Shown one piece after another: positions 33,361 to 48,500 of a DNA stretch of 64,000 nt. The notes beneath the pieces were generated by a model. The model saw only the letters and a program-made list of their open reading frames with translations, had not been told where the DNA came from and made no database searches. The position numbers and the translations under genes were made by a program. The stretch is from positions 1,550,001 through 1,614,000 of the forward strand of contig KV748176.1 in NCBI GenBank assembly GCA_001692895.1, read 5' to 3'. The stretch's first letter is position 1; each line of letters opens with the position of its first letter. Source of the DNA: Cenococcum geophilum 1.58. Taxonomy: Eukaryota; Ascomycota; Dothideomycetes; Gloniales; Gloniaceae.

Positions 33361-36300
33361 TTATATTAAGCTTACTCTACCCTACCTAGGAAGGCCTTAA
33401 TAATATCCTACCTAAAAGAAACTTCGACTACAATAACGCATTAACGCGCTATACTTAGATACTAAAACAACTCTATACTACCTAGGAAGGCCTAAATAAT
33501 ATCCTACCTTATAAGCTAAATAGGACTAGACCTATACCCCTGGAATTAAAATTAAAGCGTATAATACTAATAAACCCTAAAAAGCTAATAATAGCACCTA
33601 AAGTAAGCTTATTTAAAAAAGCTGCCCTTATTTAAGAGGAACCCAAGATCTAATTAGGATTAGGAATTAAAAACAATAATAATATTATAGACGTACGTAA
33701 GCAGATTTGTGCCCTTACGGCTAGCTAAAAAGCTAATTATCTTAAAGTAAGAAATATATAAGAGACCTTATAAGAGATCCTAGAAAGCTTTATAGCCCTA
33801 TAAAATAGCCTAGCTTCTCCTTCCTAAAGCCCTAGTTAACCTATTTACTCTACTAAATATAATATATTAAAGAGTACGGATATAATAATAAAGTAATTAA
33901 AGTCCGTTAAGCTCCTTAACCCCTAACTACTATCTAACGGGATAGACCCTACTTTTAAGAATTAGAGGATTTGAGTATAAGGAAAGCTCTATATTAACTA
34001 TAACTATTTCCTTTCTAAAGAAGCTAAAATACTCTACCTCTTTAGTTAAACCACTAGGGACGCCTAGCAGTACCTTTAAGCTAAGTTTAAGGACAATCCC
34101 CTATCCAATTTATATCTATTAACGAGATAATACGGTACTTAGTGGCTATTTATATTAACCTAAACAAAGTACAGGATGCCCGTTATAACTATAATCGCCT
34201 AATAATAAAACCAAACTAACTATTTGCTAAATTTTAAACTTAATTTCTATACCTTATAGGAGAAGGTTAGGTTTCCCTTAAGAACTACTAATTAGACCTA
34301 TGTAATAAGCTAATAATCTAGCTATAAGAAAAGATTGCTATAACCCTAGATAACCTACTAACCTATAATAAACTTGCAGCTTATTACCTATTATTAGACT
34401 TAAAACTAAAGCAGATTAACGCCCGCCCTAATTAGTAAAAGCAACTCCGTAATAATTAGAACTTACTAGCTTTACCTATAGGAGCTAAAGTAGAAAGATA
34501 AGTTATAACTGCTCTTATACTAAAAGCGGTTATAACTATATACTAGTAAGCCTCGTCTAACTGGCTATGTACTACGCTATTAACTAGTACTTATTACAAT
34601 ACTCTAATTAACCCTACCTTGGCTACGTGCTATAACTGCAATAAAGAGGGTTACTTTATCTTGTCCTGCCCGGAGCTAAAGGATATAGGCAATATTAAGG
34701 AGATAGAGAAAGGAGAAACGTCTAATAAGTCGGGAAAAAAAGAACCCTAGGGAAAGACTCCCCCCTAGGGTACCCTATTAATCTTAAAGAGATTAATCTT
34801 AGTTAGTTAATGGGTAGAAAGCATTTTATAGTTTTATATATAGTATCTTAAAATAAATATATAGTTAATATAACCGCCCTTATTAACACTAGAATAAATA
34901 GCTTCGCCTTTATAAATACTACCTATATAAATAATATTACCAAGTTTTTAAATACAGAAGCCATCTAACTAAAGAAGCCTATCTAGGTAAAAGGCTACAA
35001 TGGACAAACCGGTTAGCCTATTACCTATATCTTAAAGTTATATATCGCTCTGAATAGATAACGCTAATACGGTATCCCCTTTTGCATTTTAGGCCTAGGG
35101 TCCTATAATATAATCCTTAGATAAAAATAAATATCCTATTTTAATATTTAGTTAAATATATAATAAAGACAGTTTGTCTAACTAGAGGATAGACTAAGGT
35201 TACCCTCCTTTATTAGGGAGATCTAAACTAACCATAAAACACTAACCGTAAGGGCTAACCCTACCTACTAGTAGAATATCTAGGCCCGTAACCTAGCCTT
35301 TACCTAAAAAAAGCGCCTGCTACGAAGCTAAAAAGAACTCTATACTAATAAAGATACTCTCCTAAAGCGCTATATTTAAAGGAGACTCTATATATAAAAG
35401 CAGGACAGATAGTAACGTAGACAATATTTAAATCGCGTAGATTTAACTAGTATGGAAAAGAACGCATTAATAAGATATAAGGGAGGACTTCTAAAAGATG
35501 CAATAGGAGCTAAAAAGAGTAATAATAACGCTAGTACTCTAGAAGTCCCTAAAGTTATATACGCCTCTATTATTAGGCAACCCCCCTACCGTAAATATTA
35601 CTGTAATTAGCGCTATAGCGTTCTACTTTAATATATACTAAAAGGATAATAAGGTCTTTATAATAAGCCTATATAAAATTAACTAAATTATTAATAATAG
35701 AGAGAAAGGGCTAGCTAAGAAAACTAATAAGAAACTAGTTAAACGCCTCCTTTTTACTATTTATATAGATTATAAGGATATGTTTTTAAAAGCGGCCTTA
35801 GATAAGTTACCCCCTTACTAAATATATAATTACAAAATTTAATTAAAAGCTAATAACTTGCTAGGCTATAGCCCCCTCTACTATTAATTAATAGATAAGC
35901 TAAAAGTAATAAAGTAGTACTTAATTAATAACCTAGATAAAGGGTTTATCGAGCTAAGTTAAGTCCCTTTTACTTCCCCTATTTTATTTATAAAAAAGCC
36001 TAATAAAGGCCTTTATTTTTATATTAACTATTAAAAGCTAAACGCTATTACTTAAAAGAACCAGTATCCTATTTCTTTAATTAACGAGACCCTTATATAT
36101 CTAAGCTAGGTAAAGATTTTTACTAAACTTAATATCCGCTAAGCTTTCTACTAAATTAGAATAAACCCTATATCTAAAGATTTAACAACGTTCCGTACCT
36201 ATTATAGTTCTTATAAATATAAAGTTTTTCTTTTTAGACTAATAAACGGACTGGCTATATACTAAAGGTATATAAATAACATTCTTTTTAATTACCTTAA

Positions 36301-39124
36301 CGAATTCTACACGGTATACCTAAATAATATTCTTATATACTTGGACAACGAACTTAAGTATTAAGTTTATATTAAGGTCTTAGAGAGACTATAGAACACA
36401 GGCTTATAAGTTAATATTAAGAAATATAAGTTTAGGGTAAAACGTATAAAATACCTTGGGTTTATTATAACTATAAAAGAAATTAAGGTTAACCCTAAGA
36501 AGGTAAAGGCAATCCGTAACTAGAAGCCCCCTTATATAGTAAAAGGAATCCAATCCTTTCTTAGCTTTTATAACTTCTACTACTAATTTATTTATAACTA
36601 CGGAATTATAGTAAAACCTCTTATATAACTAACTAGGAAGAACATGCCTTTTATCTTTAATAATAGCTATATAAAAGCCTTTAAAGAGATAAAAAAAATC
36701 GGCTTATTTCTTTCCTAATTCTTTATTACTATAACCCTGGTTTTAAATTAATACTAGAAATGGACGCCTCTAATAGGGTCGTAGTAGGAATCCTATTATA
36801 GTTATATCTAAATAGCGAATAGTACCCTATTACTTTCTTCTTAAAGATAATAGACCTAGTTAAGTATAACTATAAAGTATATAATAAAGAAATACTAGCT
36901 GTTATTTAATTACTCTCTTAATAGCGTATAAAGCTTAAAGGTATAAACTCCTAAATTAAGATATATATAGATTATAAAGCCCTAAAGTACTTAATAACTA
37001 TAAAATAGCTTACTAAACAATAAGCCTAGTAAGCTAAAATACTCTTCTAATTCTTTTTTATAATTATATATTGTTCTAATAAGTAAAACTCTAAGGCTAA
37101 TACCCTAACCTAAAGAGAATAAGATGTAGAACCCTAGAATAAGCTAAAGACCTAATATTAGACGCACGCCCTCTTTTATTTAGAATAGCTTAACCTACAG
37201 ATCCTTAAGGAGCTAGACTTTTAGTAAAATAAGCTAGCACTAATAAAGGAGTCCTTAGATAAGCTAATAAGACTAATTAACCACCTCCTAACTACAAACT
37301 ACATAGCTGACGCCCTAAGGGCCCTTCGCGATTAAGCTATAAAAGGAGACCCCAATTTTAAGATAGAGGAAGGATTGCTCTTATACTAGGAGCGGCTTAT
37401 AGTCCCTAATATTAACAATCTATAAATAGAACTAATCCGCAAAGCTTATTACTAAGTCTCTATAGTATACCCTAGCAAGAATAAGACCTATAAAATTATT
37501 AACTACCGCTACTACTAGCTAAGAGTAGTTGTAGATATTAATTAATATATATAGAACTGCGAGGACTACTAAAAAGCTATAACCTTACAAGATAAAACCC
37601 TAGGACTACTTAAGCCACTCTTAATACTAAAGCGCCCTTAGTAGTATATCTTTATAGACTTTTATAAACTACCTATAGACTGTAATAGATACGATATAGT
37701 TATAGTTATAGTTAACCGTTTTAGCAAACGCCTGTTTTTAATTCCCTGTTATAAAAACATTAATACTAAAGAGGCAGCCCAACTATATATCTACTATATT
37801 TACTAAATTTACGGACCACTAGATATTATTATATCTAATTATAAGCTATAGTTTATATTAGCCTTTTAAAATAAGTTTACCCAAATCCTAGGTATTAAGC
37901 TAAAGCTTTTTATAGCTTACTACCCCTAAATAGACGGTTAGATGGAGATTATAAATTAGTACCTAAACTAGAGGCTTAGGCCCTTTATTAACTACTTCTA
38001 GGACAACTAGTCTAAACTGCTACCTTTAATAAACTACGCCCAAGTAACCCTACCCCATAACTCTATAGGGTTTACCCTAATTTAGCTAGAAATAGGATAC
38101 TTACCCCGTATAAGCTTTAACTAAAAAAGGCTAGAAAAACCCTAGACTATATAAGAAAAGCTATCCTATAGTAAGGCCTAATAGTACGCCAAGCACTTAA
38201 AGGAAGCCTAAATAGTAGCCTATAAGAACCTAGGAAAAACCTAAAGATTAATAGAATAATAGGTAAACAAACACTATTAAGAGCCTAACTTTGCCCCTAG
38301 CAATATAGTCTAGGTTATAAAAAGGAATTAAAAGACTAAATAACCTAGCTATAAGCTAGACTACTAAATAGCAGGGCTATATAAGGTCCTTAAGAAGATA
38401 GGCAACTTATACAAAATAAAGCTCCTAGATTTAATTAGGGTGCACCCTATTTTCTTACTAGATAAGCTATAGAAAGCTATAAACAACCTATTACCCAGAT
38501 AAAAGAACGAGTCTCCCTTACTAATTTAAGCAAATAGTAATAACAAATAGAAAGTTAACAAAATACTGGCCTATAAGAGAGTATAGAGAATATTAAAATA
38601 CTATATTTAATAGAAGGGCTATAACTTAGACCTAACCTAGTACCCTATATAGAACTTTATAGGCTGCCCCTAGAAGCTTAAAGAGTTTTATAACTAATAC
38701 CCTAATATATTTAAACCCCTAAAGTACCTAGATAAGTAGATAGAATATTAGTATAATAAAGATAATAGGTTACTAGAGAAGCATAAGGATAAGAACGCCC
38801 TAAAGCCCTAATATAGCTATTTGCCAAATTCTACTATATTCTACCGTTTTCTGCTAGTACCGTAAAACTTTAAATATTTAAGAACTTTAACCACCGGTTA
38901 AAGTTATCTGATTAGTTAGATCTATGCCAAAACTTTTAGCGGCTACTCTTCTTAGCCTAGCGCTTCCACTTAACCTATAATTGCCTTTTGTAATTAGTCT
39001 GAACGCACTTATATCCCCTTTTCCTCCTTATCTTATATTCTGTAATCTTACGTTTTTATAAGCCTAGTAATACTTTATCTCTAACTAAGCCTAAGGGCAG
39101 GCTTTCTTTTAAAGAGGGAGGTAA

Positions 39125-39337
39125 TATAATAGCGCTATCGCACATTACCTGCCAAATTCTGCCATATTCTGCTAACCTGCAATTAGCTCGCCCAGAGCTA
39201 GCGTCTTAGCAACTCACCCTATATATTTATTTACATCAGTTCTAGTAACCCCCTTTTTTCCTTCTCCTTAGCTTAGTATCTTCGTAATATAGCATGCTAT
39301 AAGGTTTGGTTTAGAAGTATTTATACAAGCTATAACA
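39125..39337 (+). repeat. 3' LTR of element F
   Basis: 213 bp, matching 33148-33360. It is preceded by the purine-rich tract AAAGAGGGAGG. Confidence 0.9.
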
Positions 39338-39652
39338 AAACGTAATAATAGTAGCACTTTAGAGAGATTACCGTAAGAGTAATTAAGGTAGTTTAAGATG
39401 GTACTAAAATAATACCGCCGCCGGTCTAGGGACGTATAGTATAACTATAAGCTATTATAAAAGAATACTATAGAAAGTTAGTATTATTAACGGAAATAAA
39501 ATAGAAATTTTATTACTTATAGGCGTGTTATAAGAAGAGAATAGAGTAGTTATAAAAGAATAGCTAAAGATACGGAAGCTAAAAGCTAAGATATAGTAAA
39601 AATAGTCTGCTAAAAGATAAGATAAATAGTGTTGTTAATAAAAAGACGCGTA
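39338..39652 (+). other. Unassigned stretch between F and G2
   Basis: About 315 bp with a degraded basic coding look (YRRRSRDV, then KKRI-type residues). Probably the other side of the sequence F inserted into (element I), but not proven. Confidence 0.35.
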
Positions 39653-40071
39653 TATTACGAACGCTTTAAATATAATATTATAACTACTTAGAGAAGAGTC
39701 GGAAGAAGCTAGTTAGTTAATTTAGACACGGTCTAGAATAGAGCCGATAGAGCTATATAATAAGGAATGGTAACTAAGGTTATATAACGTTATACGCAGT
39801 ATACGCAGTATATAAAGGGAACGTACGTATAATATGTATAATACGTATCTTACGTATAAAGGGGATTTCTTAGGAGTATAGTTATATATTTAAAGGACTA
39901 CAGTCCCTACCTAGATAGTTCTCTTTTTTGTAGTAAATCTTAAAATATAATTAGAGTTAATCTGTTAGGTAACCACTCCACTAGTTATATTTACGTTGTT
40001 AACTATTCTATACCTATATACCTAGCCTATTAACAAGTCCACCATAGTTCCTACTATAAGGCTTTATTATA
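39653..40071 (+). repeat. 5' LTR of G2
   Basis: 419 bp, the reverse complement of the G-family LTRs at 24083, 45166 and 52643. Edges read TATTACGAACGC and GGCTTTATTATA. Confidence 0.85.
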
Positions 40072-43000
40072 TATTTACTACTAAGGTTATAGTAAAAGAA
40101 GTTAAATAACATACTACTAAAAATAGTAGCCATAACGCTATTAACGGCAGCAACTATATTAAGATTAGGTAACGACACTAGTATAGTAGAAGATACTAAC
40201 TCTTAGCTAGTTACCGTTAGACAGCTATAGGAAATAGTTAATTGATTAATAGATAATAATAGGATACTTAAAGAAAGGATCGGAGGGATTAGTGCAGCTA
40301 AGGTTAAGTTACCCTTAATTAAACAATTCTTAGAAGAGAAATCGAAGCTTAAAGGATTCCTTATATAAATACACTTTAAGGTTATATAGGAAGGGGTTAA
40401 ACTAGAAACGCCTATAGATTAAGTCGCTTACGTAGGATTATTCTTAACGGGAAGGGTACTTAAGTAGTTTAAATCTTACCTTATGGAGGTATAAGAATAT
40501 AGTATAACAACCGCTAACTAGGAGGTATAGTATATATTCTTAAGTTAGAACGGGTTTGCGGAATAATTAATATAAATATTTAGAGAAATAGAGGTAACTA
40601 TTATGGTAAAAAAAAAGCTTTAAAACCTAGTATAAAGAACTTCAGTAATTAAGTACAATACGATATAGTTTTAAATATTAGTAACGTAAGTTAAATAGAA
40701 TAATAAGGCGCTTATAGCACAATATAAATAGGGACTTAAGGCGAAAGTCTAGGACGCAATTATCCTAATAGAAGATGTGGATACTCTTAAAGATTTAATT
40801 AATTAAGTAATTAAGATTAATAATAGGATTTATTAAAGAGAGTAGGCTAAAAAGGGTTAGGATAGAGTTCTATAGTTATATAAGACGTAGGGCACGTAGC
40901 AATAAAGTTAAAGTTAAAAACTATAGTATAGCGCAGAGCTAATAAACCTAAGTAGTACTAAAGAATTTAAAAAATAAAATAAGAAATTATAGAAACTTAG
41001 AGAATAAGGATTAGGTAATTAAAGGTTTAAGAAGTAGTGGCTAAACCAGGGATCTTAGTAATAGAAGACGTTTAGGCGGACTCTATAGTAAGAAAAATAG
41101 TTTAAAGAAGGAGCTTATATAAATTACGGAAAATAGGGTTACTATATTAAAGACTATAGAAGTAAGTAAAGTTACTACGTAGTAAAAGGGATAAGACTAG
41201 TAGAAGATATATATATATAGAGGGATAATAATATACTATAAGGAATAAAAGAATATTTAATTAAAAGTTTTGCGTTTTGTTATAATAACGCATACTAAAT
41301 TTATAAAGACGCTAAGTATAGTATAAGCTATTAGCTATAGGAGCTAAAATTACTAAAGTTTAAAGGAACTAACGAACTAGTTTATAGATCGGATATTAAG
41401 GACGATAAATTTAATATAGGCGAAATATTCCGTAATAATAAGGTAATAAAGGTAGCTTACTAGGAGTATATAAACCTTAAAGAAGTTATATAAAAAGTAG
41501 AGGATAATCCCACTATAGAATAGGGAACATTAGTAGGGATTAAGACCCTATTAGATATAATATCTATCACTTTATAAGATATAAGAGAAGTAGGATAGTA
41601 AACTACTTTAGCACTTAATAAAGGTAAAAGGCTAAAAACTTAAGAATTTTAAGAAGAGATAAGAGATAACTAAGATTTTTAAGATAAGATAAGGCAAGCT
41701 TAAGGACCTATAATAGATAATAACCGATAGAGCAGAGTAATGGCTTAGTTTAGTAATATATAAATAAGCTTAGGACGAAGTTTCCTAAGGATATAAGACT
41801 TTTAAGATAAGATAAGTAAGATTTAAGACTCTTAAGACGAGATAAAAATACTATAAAAGCCTAGTTAGACTAAGGCAGGAGCTAAGTTTAAGAAAGAAGC
41901 AAGCTTAGGATTAAGAATTCTATAGGACTAAGATTTTAGTAATAGAATAAGGACTATTAAGGAAATTGCGAGTAAGACTTAGTAATAAGATTAAAAAACT
42001 AATATTATAATTAAGAAGTAAAAGGACTTTAAGGATCTATCTATAAGACGTAAACTAAAAGAAACTATAGAGGAGTTTAGATAAAAAATTATCATATAGC
42101 AAGAATAGAAACTAGATAAGAGATCTAGTATATTAGGTTGTATAAGGGATAAAGTACCTATATAAAGAATTACTAATAGGCCTAGGGCAGGCATACTAAG
42201 AGCTAAGTGGCTTACTAAATTAGAAAACGAAGAGGATTTAGGAATCCCTATTAGGTTTAAGGAACAATATATATAGGGCTGTTACGATATAGTAATAAAA
42301 AGATACTTCCTTAAGGATAAGCCGTATATACTCTAATAGCTGTACTAAAAGTGGTATAGGTAACGATATAATAAAAAGTAGGAAGATTTTTATATATAGT
42401 TAGATAAATAAGTTATCTAGAACTACCTAATTATAAAAAAGGCTATAACTTATATTAAAGGAGCCTTAATTATAATATTAAAGGATCTAGAGGAATAATT
42501 AGAGGACTAAAGAAGCGAGAGACGTATCTTAGTACCTATAAATAAAGTCGCAACGTTTAAATTAATATGGTAAAGGTTTAAACTTAAGGATAAAGATAAG
42601 TTAAGAGTTAACCTAAAGCACCTAGTATACTACACGCTATTATAGATTGTATATATAAATAATATATATAAAATGCATAAAAATCCAAAAGAAAAGAACC
42701 GGAAATACCCTATAAGGATATATTAGGCGCTAGATAAGCAATAGTATAGAAATACTAAGTATATATATAGCTAGCATCTAATAGAAGTTTAAGAGTTAGG
42801 AGACTTAATACTTTAACTAGGAAGATTTCTTACGGAAAAATGCTTAGACAAATAATAGTAGTAGAAATACCTAAAATATATATATTTATAGTATATTAAA
42901 GATAAAAAGCAAACTAAGTATTAGCCGAAGAACGAGCTAAGTGCGATAGGATTAAACAGCTAATAGTTAGGAAAAGTAGAGGCCTACGGGACTAGAGGAA

Positions 43001-44476
43001 GCCAGTAGTAAAGCCTTAAACCCTTAAAGGAATTTAAGAATAATACCTAAATTTATAAGTTAATTAGTAAGATTAACAGTTTAAGGCACTAATAGATAGT
43101 AGAGTAACGCGGAACTATATCTTACTAGTAGTAGTTAAAAGAATAAGATTACCTTATAGATAAAAGGAGCAACCTTACCTATTAGTTATAATTTTAGGAG
43201 ATTTAATAGCCTATAGAGGAGAGATTATTAACCTTAAAATAGGACCTATTTAAATAAGTATTAAAGGAAGATGAATTAAGATGTTTTTTAATATCCTACT
43301 ATTAGGACGAGATAATGTAGCACTAAGAATGTCTTAATTATAGGAATATAACCTAAAGATTAATTAGATTACAGGATAGGTTAATATTAGAGATACTTAA
43401 TACTATAAGATACGATAGTAAACTAAGTTAGTATAGTACTAAGTTAGAGTGATATACGAAGAGACTAAGTAAGGCTTAAGTTATATACTAAAGAGATACT
43501 ATAAATATGGAAAGAAGCTATAGAGCCTAGAAAGTTAAAAGCTAGTAGAATACGTAGTATAGGATTATAAAATAGAGTTAGAACTAGGAATAAGTCTAAG
43601 GTTCTTTCTAACCTATAAGCTTACTAAAGAAGAGTTTAGAGTACTTAAAGAGTTTATTTAGGAGAACTTATAAAAGGGATATATTAGACTATTATAGTTA
43701 TCGGTAGGTTATCTAGTATTATTCGTACTAAAGACGAACGGAAAACTTAGGCTATGTATTGACTATAGATAGTTAAATAGCATCACTTAAAAGGATAGAT
43801 ATTCTTTACCCTTAATTAGCGAAATTTAAGATTAAATAGGTAACGCGTAAATCTTTATAAAGATAGATCTAAGATAGGTATACTATTAAATTAGAATTAA
43901 GGAAGGCAATAAATAGAAGGCAGCTTTTAGGTTAAGAGAAGGGCTATATAAACTATTGGTAATATAATTTGGGTTAATAAATGCACTAATAATATTTTAA
44001 AAAAGAATTAATAGTATATTAGGAGAACACCTTAATAAGTTTATTATAGTATACCTTAACAATATTATTATTTACTTAATAACTAGGAAAGAATATAGGG
44101 AATATATTAAATAGGTCTTAAAGAGACTATAAGAGGAATAGATGCTAGTAGTAATTAAGGAATACGAGTTCTTTATAAGGAAGACCGATTTCGTTAAATT
44201 TATTATTAAACTAGGTTATATTAGTATAGACCTAAAGAAGATTAAAGCTATAGTAAGTTAGTAAAAACTAGAGAATGTAATATAGTTAAGGTTATTTTTA
44301 GGATTTTGTAACTACTATAAGAGGTTTATAGCACAATAGTTAAAGAATATTAAACCGTTTACCAGGCTTATAAAGAAGGAGGAACTATAGGCATAGGGAG
44401 ATAAATAAGAGAAGTTATTTAAGGAACTTAAGGAGCTATTTGCCTAAGAGCTAATCCTTAAAATCTACTAACTAGG
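39653..44476 (+). mobile_element. G-family gypsy copy G2, segment 1: 5' LTR, gag, protease, RT (fossil)
   Basis: Plus strand: LTR 39653-40071, gag from about 40110 (MLLKAAAITALTAAT, near-identical to the gag start of G), knuckle zone near 41110-41160, protease near 43080-43330, RT at about 43600-44450 (GKLRLCIDYR, IVYLNNIIIY, LGFCNYYKRFI). A solo LTR splits it at 44477, then RNase H continues at 44675-45165. Broken many times. Confidence 0.9.
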
Positions 44477-44669
44477 TGTAATGGCGCCGGAGCGCGTCAC
44501 CTAGTCAGGGATTTGCTTAAGACTTGGCATATATATATAGACGTGGCCTCACTACCTTTTCTTGCTCCTTAGCTTAATATCTTTATAATACAGCATTCGT
44601 TCGCTTAATCTTATAAGCATTTGTTTAAGTCCCCGTTAAGATATTTATTTAATAATTTAAGCCGTTATA
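44477..44669 (+). repeat. Solo LTR in G2 with CTAGG duplication
   Basis: 193 bp from TGTAATGGCGCCGGAGCG to GCCGTTATA, flanked by CTAGG at 44472-44476 and 44670-44674. The RT/RNase H of G2 is continuous across the site. No internal region remains, so it formed by LTR-LTR recombination of a full element. Confidence 0.92.
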
Positions 44670-45165
44670 CTAGGACTAGACACGGTTATAGAGATAAATA
44701 TATTAGACTCTATACTAAAAGTATAGTTACTATAGAAATATAAGGACGTATGGCATCTAGTATTATATTATAGTAGAAAGATAATACTATTAGAGTTAAA
44801 CTATAACGTCTATAATAAGGAGTTATTAGGTATAGTTATAGTACTTAAGGAATAAAGAGCATTCTTATAAGGCGTAGAAAAACTATTTATAGTTAAAACG
44901 GATTATAAGAACTTAATGGGGGTCCTAATAATAAAAGAACTTAATTACAAATAGGTTAGATAGGTAAAAATGCTTATAGAATACCATTTTAAGATTTAGT
45001 ATACTAAAAGAACTAAAAATATAAGAGTAGATGCACTTAGTAGAAAAGCTAAATTATAGAATAATAAAAGGCCATTAGGAGCAATGCTACGCAAAGATAA
45101 GGATAGATATATTAGATATAATCACCCTAAGCTAATAGTAACTTAAGAAAATAATTAACTAAAAA
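44670..45165 (+). mobile_element. G2, segment 2: RNase H (fossil)
   Basis: RNase-H-like frame including LLELNYNVYNKELLGIV, VKTDYKNLMG and NIRVDALSRKAKL. It ends where element G begins at 45166 and continues after 53067. Confidence 0.88.
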
Positions 45166-45590
45166 TGTAACGGAACCTTGTAGCAGGTACTACGGTAGGC
45201 TTATTATTAGGCTAAGTGTATAGGAAATGCAAGTATAAAAGTCAATAACGTAATAATAACTGGTGGAGTGGTTGCCTAACAGATTAACTCTAATTATATT
45301 CTAAGAATTACTACAAGGAAAGAACTATCTAGGTAGGGACTAAGGGTCCTTAAATACACAACCGTACTCTTATAAAATCCTTCTTATATATAATATACGC
45401 CTTATATATAAGGTATATAAGTTCCTCCCGTTCCTCTTATTTAATATATAGCATATTATATAACCTTGGCTACTATTCCTCATTATATAGCTCTACCGGC
45501 TCTATCCTAAACTATACCTAAATTAACTAACTAGCTTCCTTCGACTTCTCTTTTAGTAGTTATAATATTATACTTAAAGCGTCCGTAATA
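45166..45590 (-). repeat. 3' LTR of element G
   Basis: 425 bp. Plus-strand edges are TGTAACGGAACC and GCGTCCGTAATA. Confidence 0.92.
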
Positions 45591-48500
45591 CCATCTCCCT
45601 CCTCTTTATCTTCATCCTTAAAATTTTAAAATATCTCTAAGTTGTTTACTAGAGGTATAATATCCGTTTAATTAATTTAGTTAATATTATTACTTATTAT
45701 ACCTAAAGCAATTTCTTCTTTATACGCCCAACGTTGTGCTCGCACTATTACTGCAATATTATCTCTTAGTAAGATTATACCATCTCCATATTCTCGCTAT
45801 TTAAAAGAGGGGTTGGTTTATATTACATTAGCGAACCCATCTTTGCAATAACCGTTCTCTTACTTAAAGTGCACTAAAGCAAATATTTATTCGTCCTATG
45901 ACGTTTACTCTACTTTTAATGCTAAATATACGCGATTTATTACTCTTAATAGTCGTCTAGTTCCCTAATTAATTTGTCTTAAGGTTTTATATTTAATCTA
46001 CTACTATACAGCTAGATATTAAACTGTCTTAAGCCTTTACTAAGTTAGAATATTTTTAGGATACGGAATAGAAAGCCCTAAATGCTTATATCGCGGCGTC
46101 TACTTACCTACTCCGTCTTAAGAAGGTTTATAAAAAGGTGCGTTCTAAAGAGTAGAAACTTATAAAATAGGGTCTATAGGAACTAGGTAATAAAAGAATA
46201 GATTCTCTTCTAATAAAGAAGGAAATAGATCTAAATAGTTTAGTAACTGCTCTTCTTAGGTCCGCCTTAGGTAACTTATTTTTTAGCGATCCTTTTTTAT
46301 TAATACTACTTAACCTAATTTCTTTTAATACTCCTATACCTTTCCTATAGCATTCTTTAAATTCTTTAATAGCTTTTAGGTAGTCTTATTATAGCCTATC
46401 TACTTAACCTTATACTATATTTTGTTATTAATGTCCTTATAACTAACGATCTTTAAAACTTACTATTTGTCTTCTTCCTGTCCTTTATACGTATCTACAT
46501 CGTAAACTAGTAGCTTAATATTTCCGTATACTGGCTTTAGCATTACAATATATTATATAGGGTAGATCTTTATTCTAGCTAGTAGGTTTAACTTAAATAT
46601 AACCTATAAAATCCTCTACGTAATTTTAAAAGGTCTTAGTCTAACATAGTCCAACTTCTTACTTAATTATTAACACTTAAATTTTTTATATAGTAGCCAC
46701 ACTTTATCTCCCTCCTTAAGATCTAGTCCCTTAGATCTCTTAGCATTATAGTACCTTTTTATTTTCTTTTATACTTTCTTTACTAATTCTATAAGGTCTA
46801 TATAAAGATTTATTAATATCTTTATTCTTTTTTTAGCCGTACTACTTATCTTCTTTATTTATTATAGTAACAACGATATTCTTAGCTTATATCTATAATT
46901 TGCCTTAAATAGTAATATACCTATTCCTTCTTAAGGTGTTACGTTATATACAAATTATATAACTAGTAATAATTAATATAATGTCTTAAATACTGCTCTA
47001 GTGTCTAATTTAATCTCTCTATTTAACCGTCTGTCTATAGATAATATACAGTAGAAGTTACTGCTTTAACTCCTTATTCCGCTAAAAATACCTNCTAAAA
47101 TNCTACTATAAATCTTAGATCTCTATTTAATATAATNTTNCTTANTNCTNTNTNTNTTATAAANACTTCTTTAATATAGATTCTAGNAATATCTTCTACT
47201 AATATTTCTTCTATATATACTATAAAGTATCCCNACTTTATAAGCTTATCTACTATTACTAANATTATATTATAATCTTATCTAGTAATAAGGTCTCTTA
47301 ATTTTAGTAACTTAATAATAAAGTCCTATAATATAACTTCCTATAGTCTTTCTGGTACTTTAATAGGTTATAGCCCTCTATATAGCTTATGCCTTATTAG
47401 TTTATTTCTTTAGCAATCTAGATATTCCTTTATAACTTTTTATACTAAGCCCTAAATTCTATTAATAATATACTCCTCTTAGAGTCTTAACACTAAGCCT
47501 ATAGCTCTATTATGTCCTTAAGTCATTCCCTTATAGAAATCTTCTATAAATTACTTTGCTATACTTCTTAGGATATACTTAGCTTCTTAGTTTTTATANA
47601 TATCCGTCTATAGANCTTCTAGNTATACTTTTAGAATTCTTTATACCTAAAAGCTTTCTAGTGTTTTATAGATTCTTTCTAGTTCCTTATTCTCTTAAGT
47701 TGCTATAATTTTTAGATAATTATACCTAATTAGTCCATCTGTGTCTTTTTACAGTAAAGCCCCTAATGGCTTCTTATTATTTTATAGTTTAGCTTTCCAA
47801 CTTAGAGTATCTACTTATATATTATCTATACCCTTAGTATACTAAATCTTAAAATAGTATTCTATAAGCATTTCTGCCTATCTAACCTATCTTTAATTAA
47901 GCTCCTTTATTATTAGGAATCCTATTAGGTTCTTATAATCTATCTTAACTATAAATAGTTTTTTTTTTATACTTTATAAGAATTCTCTCTATTTTTTTAG
48001 TGCTATAACTATACCTAATAACTCCTTATCGTAAATGTCATAGTTTAACTCTAGTAGTGTTATCTTTTAACTATAGTATGCTACTAGATGCTATCTATCT
48101 TAATGCCTCTATATAAAGTATACCCCTAGTATATAGTCTAATATATCTATTTTTATAACCGTTTCTAGTCTTAGTTAATAGATCTTAAGAACTAGCTCCT
48201 AGGTAAATAACTCTTTAACTTTTCTAAAAAGTCTTTTTTATTCCTCTCCCTATACCTATAGTTCTTCTTTCTTCGTTAACTGCGTAAATAGTTTAATATC
48301 CTTTAACTATTGCGCTATAAACCTCCTACAGTAATTATAAAACCCTAGAAATAATCTTAACTATATAATATTCTCTAATTCTTACTAATTTATTATAGCC
48401 TTAATCTTTTTTAAATCTATACTAAGTTAGTCTAGTTTAATAATAAATTTAATAAAATTGGTCTTCCTAGTAAAGAACTCGTATTTCTTAATTACTACTA

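Larger units (their letters stand above)
33148..39337 (+). mobile_element. Chromovirus-type Ty3/gypsy element F, full-length structure (fossil)
   Basis: 6190 bp between 213-bp LTRs (33148-33360 and 39125-39337). Order: gag (about 33400-34800, CYNCNKEGYF-type knuckle near 34628-34670), protease (about 34830-35150), RT (about 35800-36600), RNase H (about 36720-37100), integrase (about 37440-38150, NRFSKRLFLIPCYKNIN), chromodomain-like tail (about 38540-38720). The integrase is very close to that of element B, but the LTRs differ. Broken dozens of times, more than B. A clean 5-bp target duplication was not seen. Confidence 0.92.

Noticed and set aside
33143-39342. Five-base target duplication for element F
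   Set aside because: AAATA on the left and AAACG on the right do not match; they might be a RIP-altered pair, but this is not demonstrable.
41991-42194. Minus-strand hydrophobic frame
   Set aside because: Antisense of the G2 gag; the same shadow occurs in element G at 50376-50645, which shows it is a by-product of the gag sequence.
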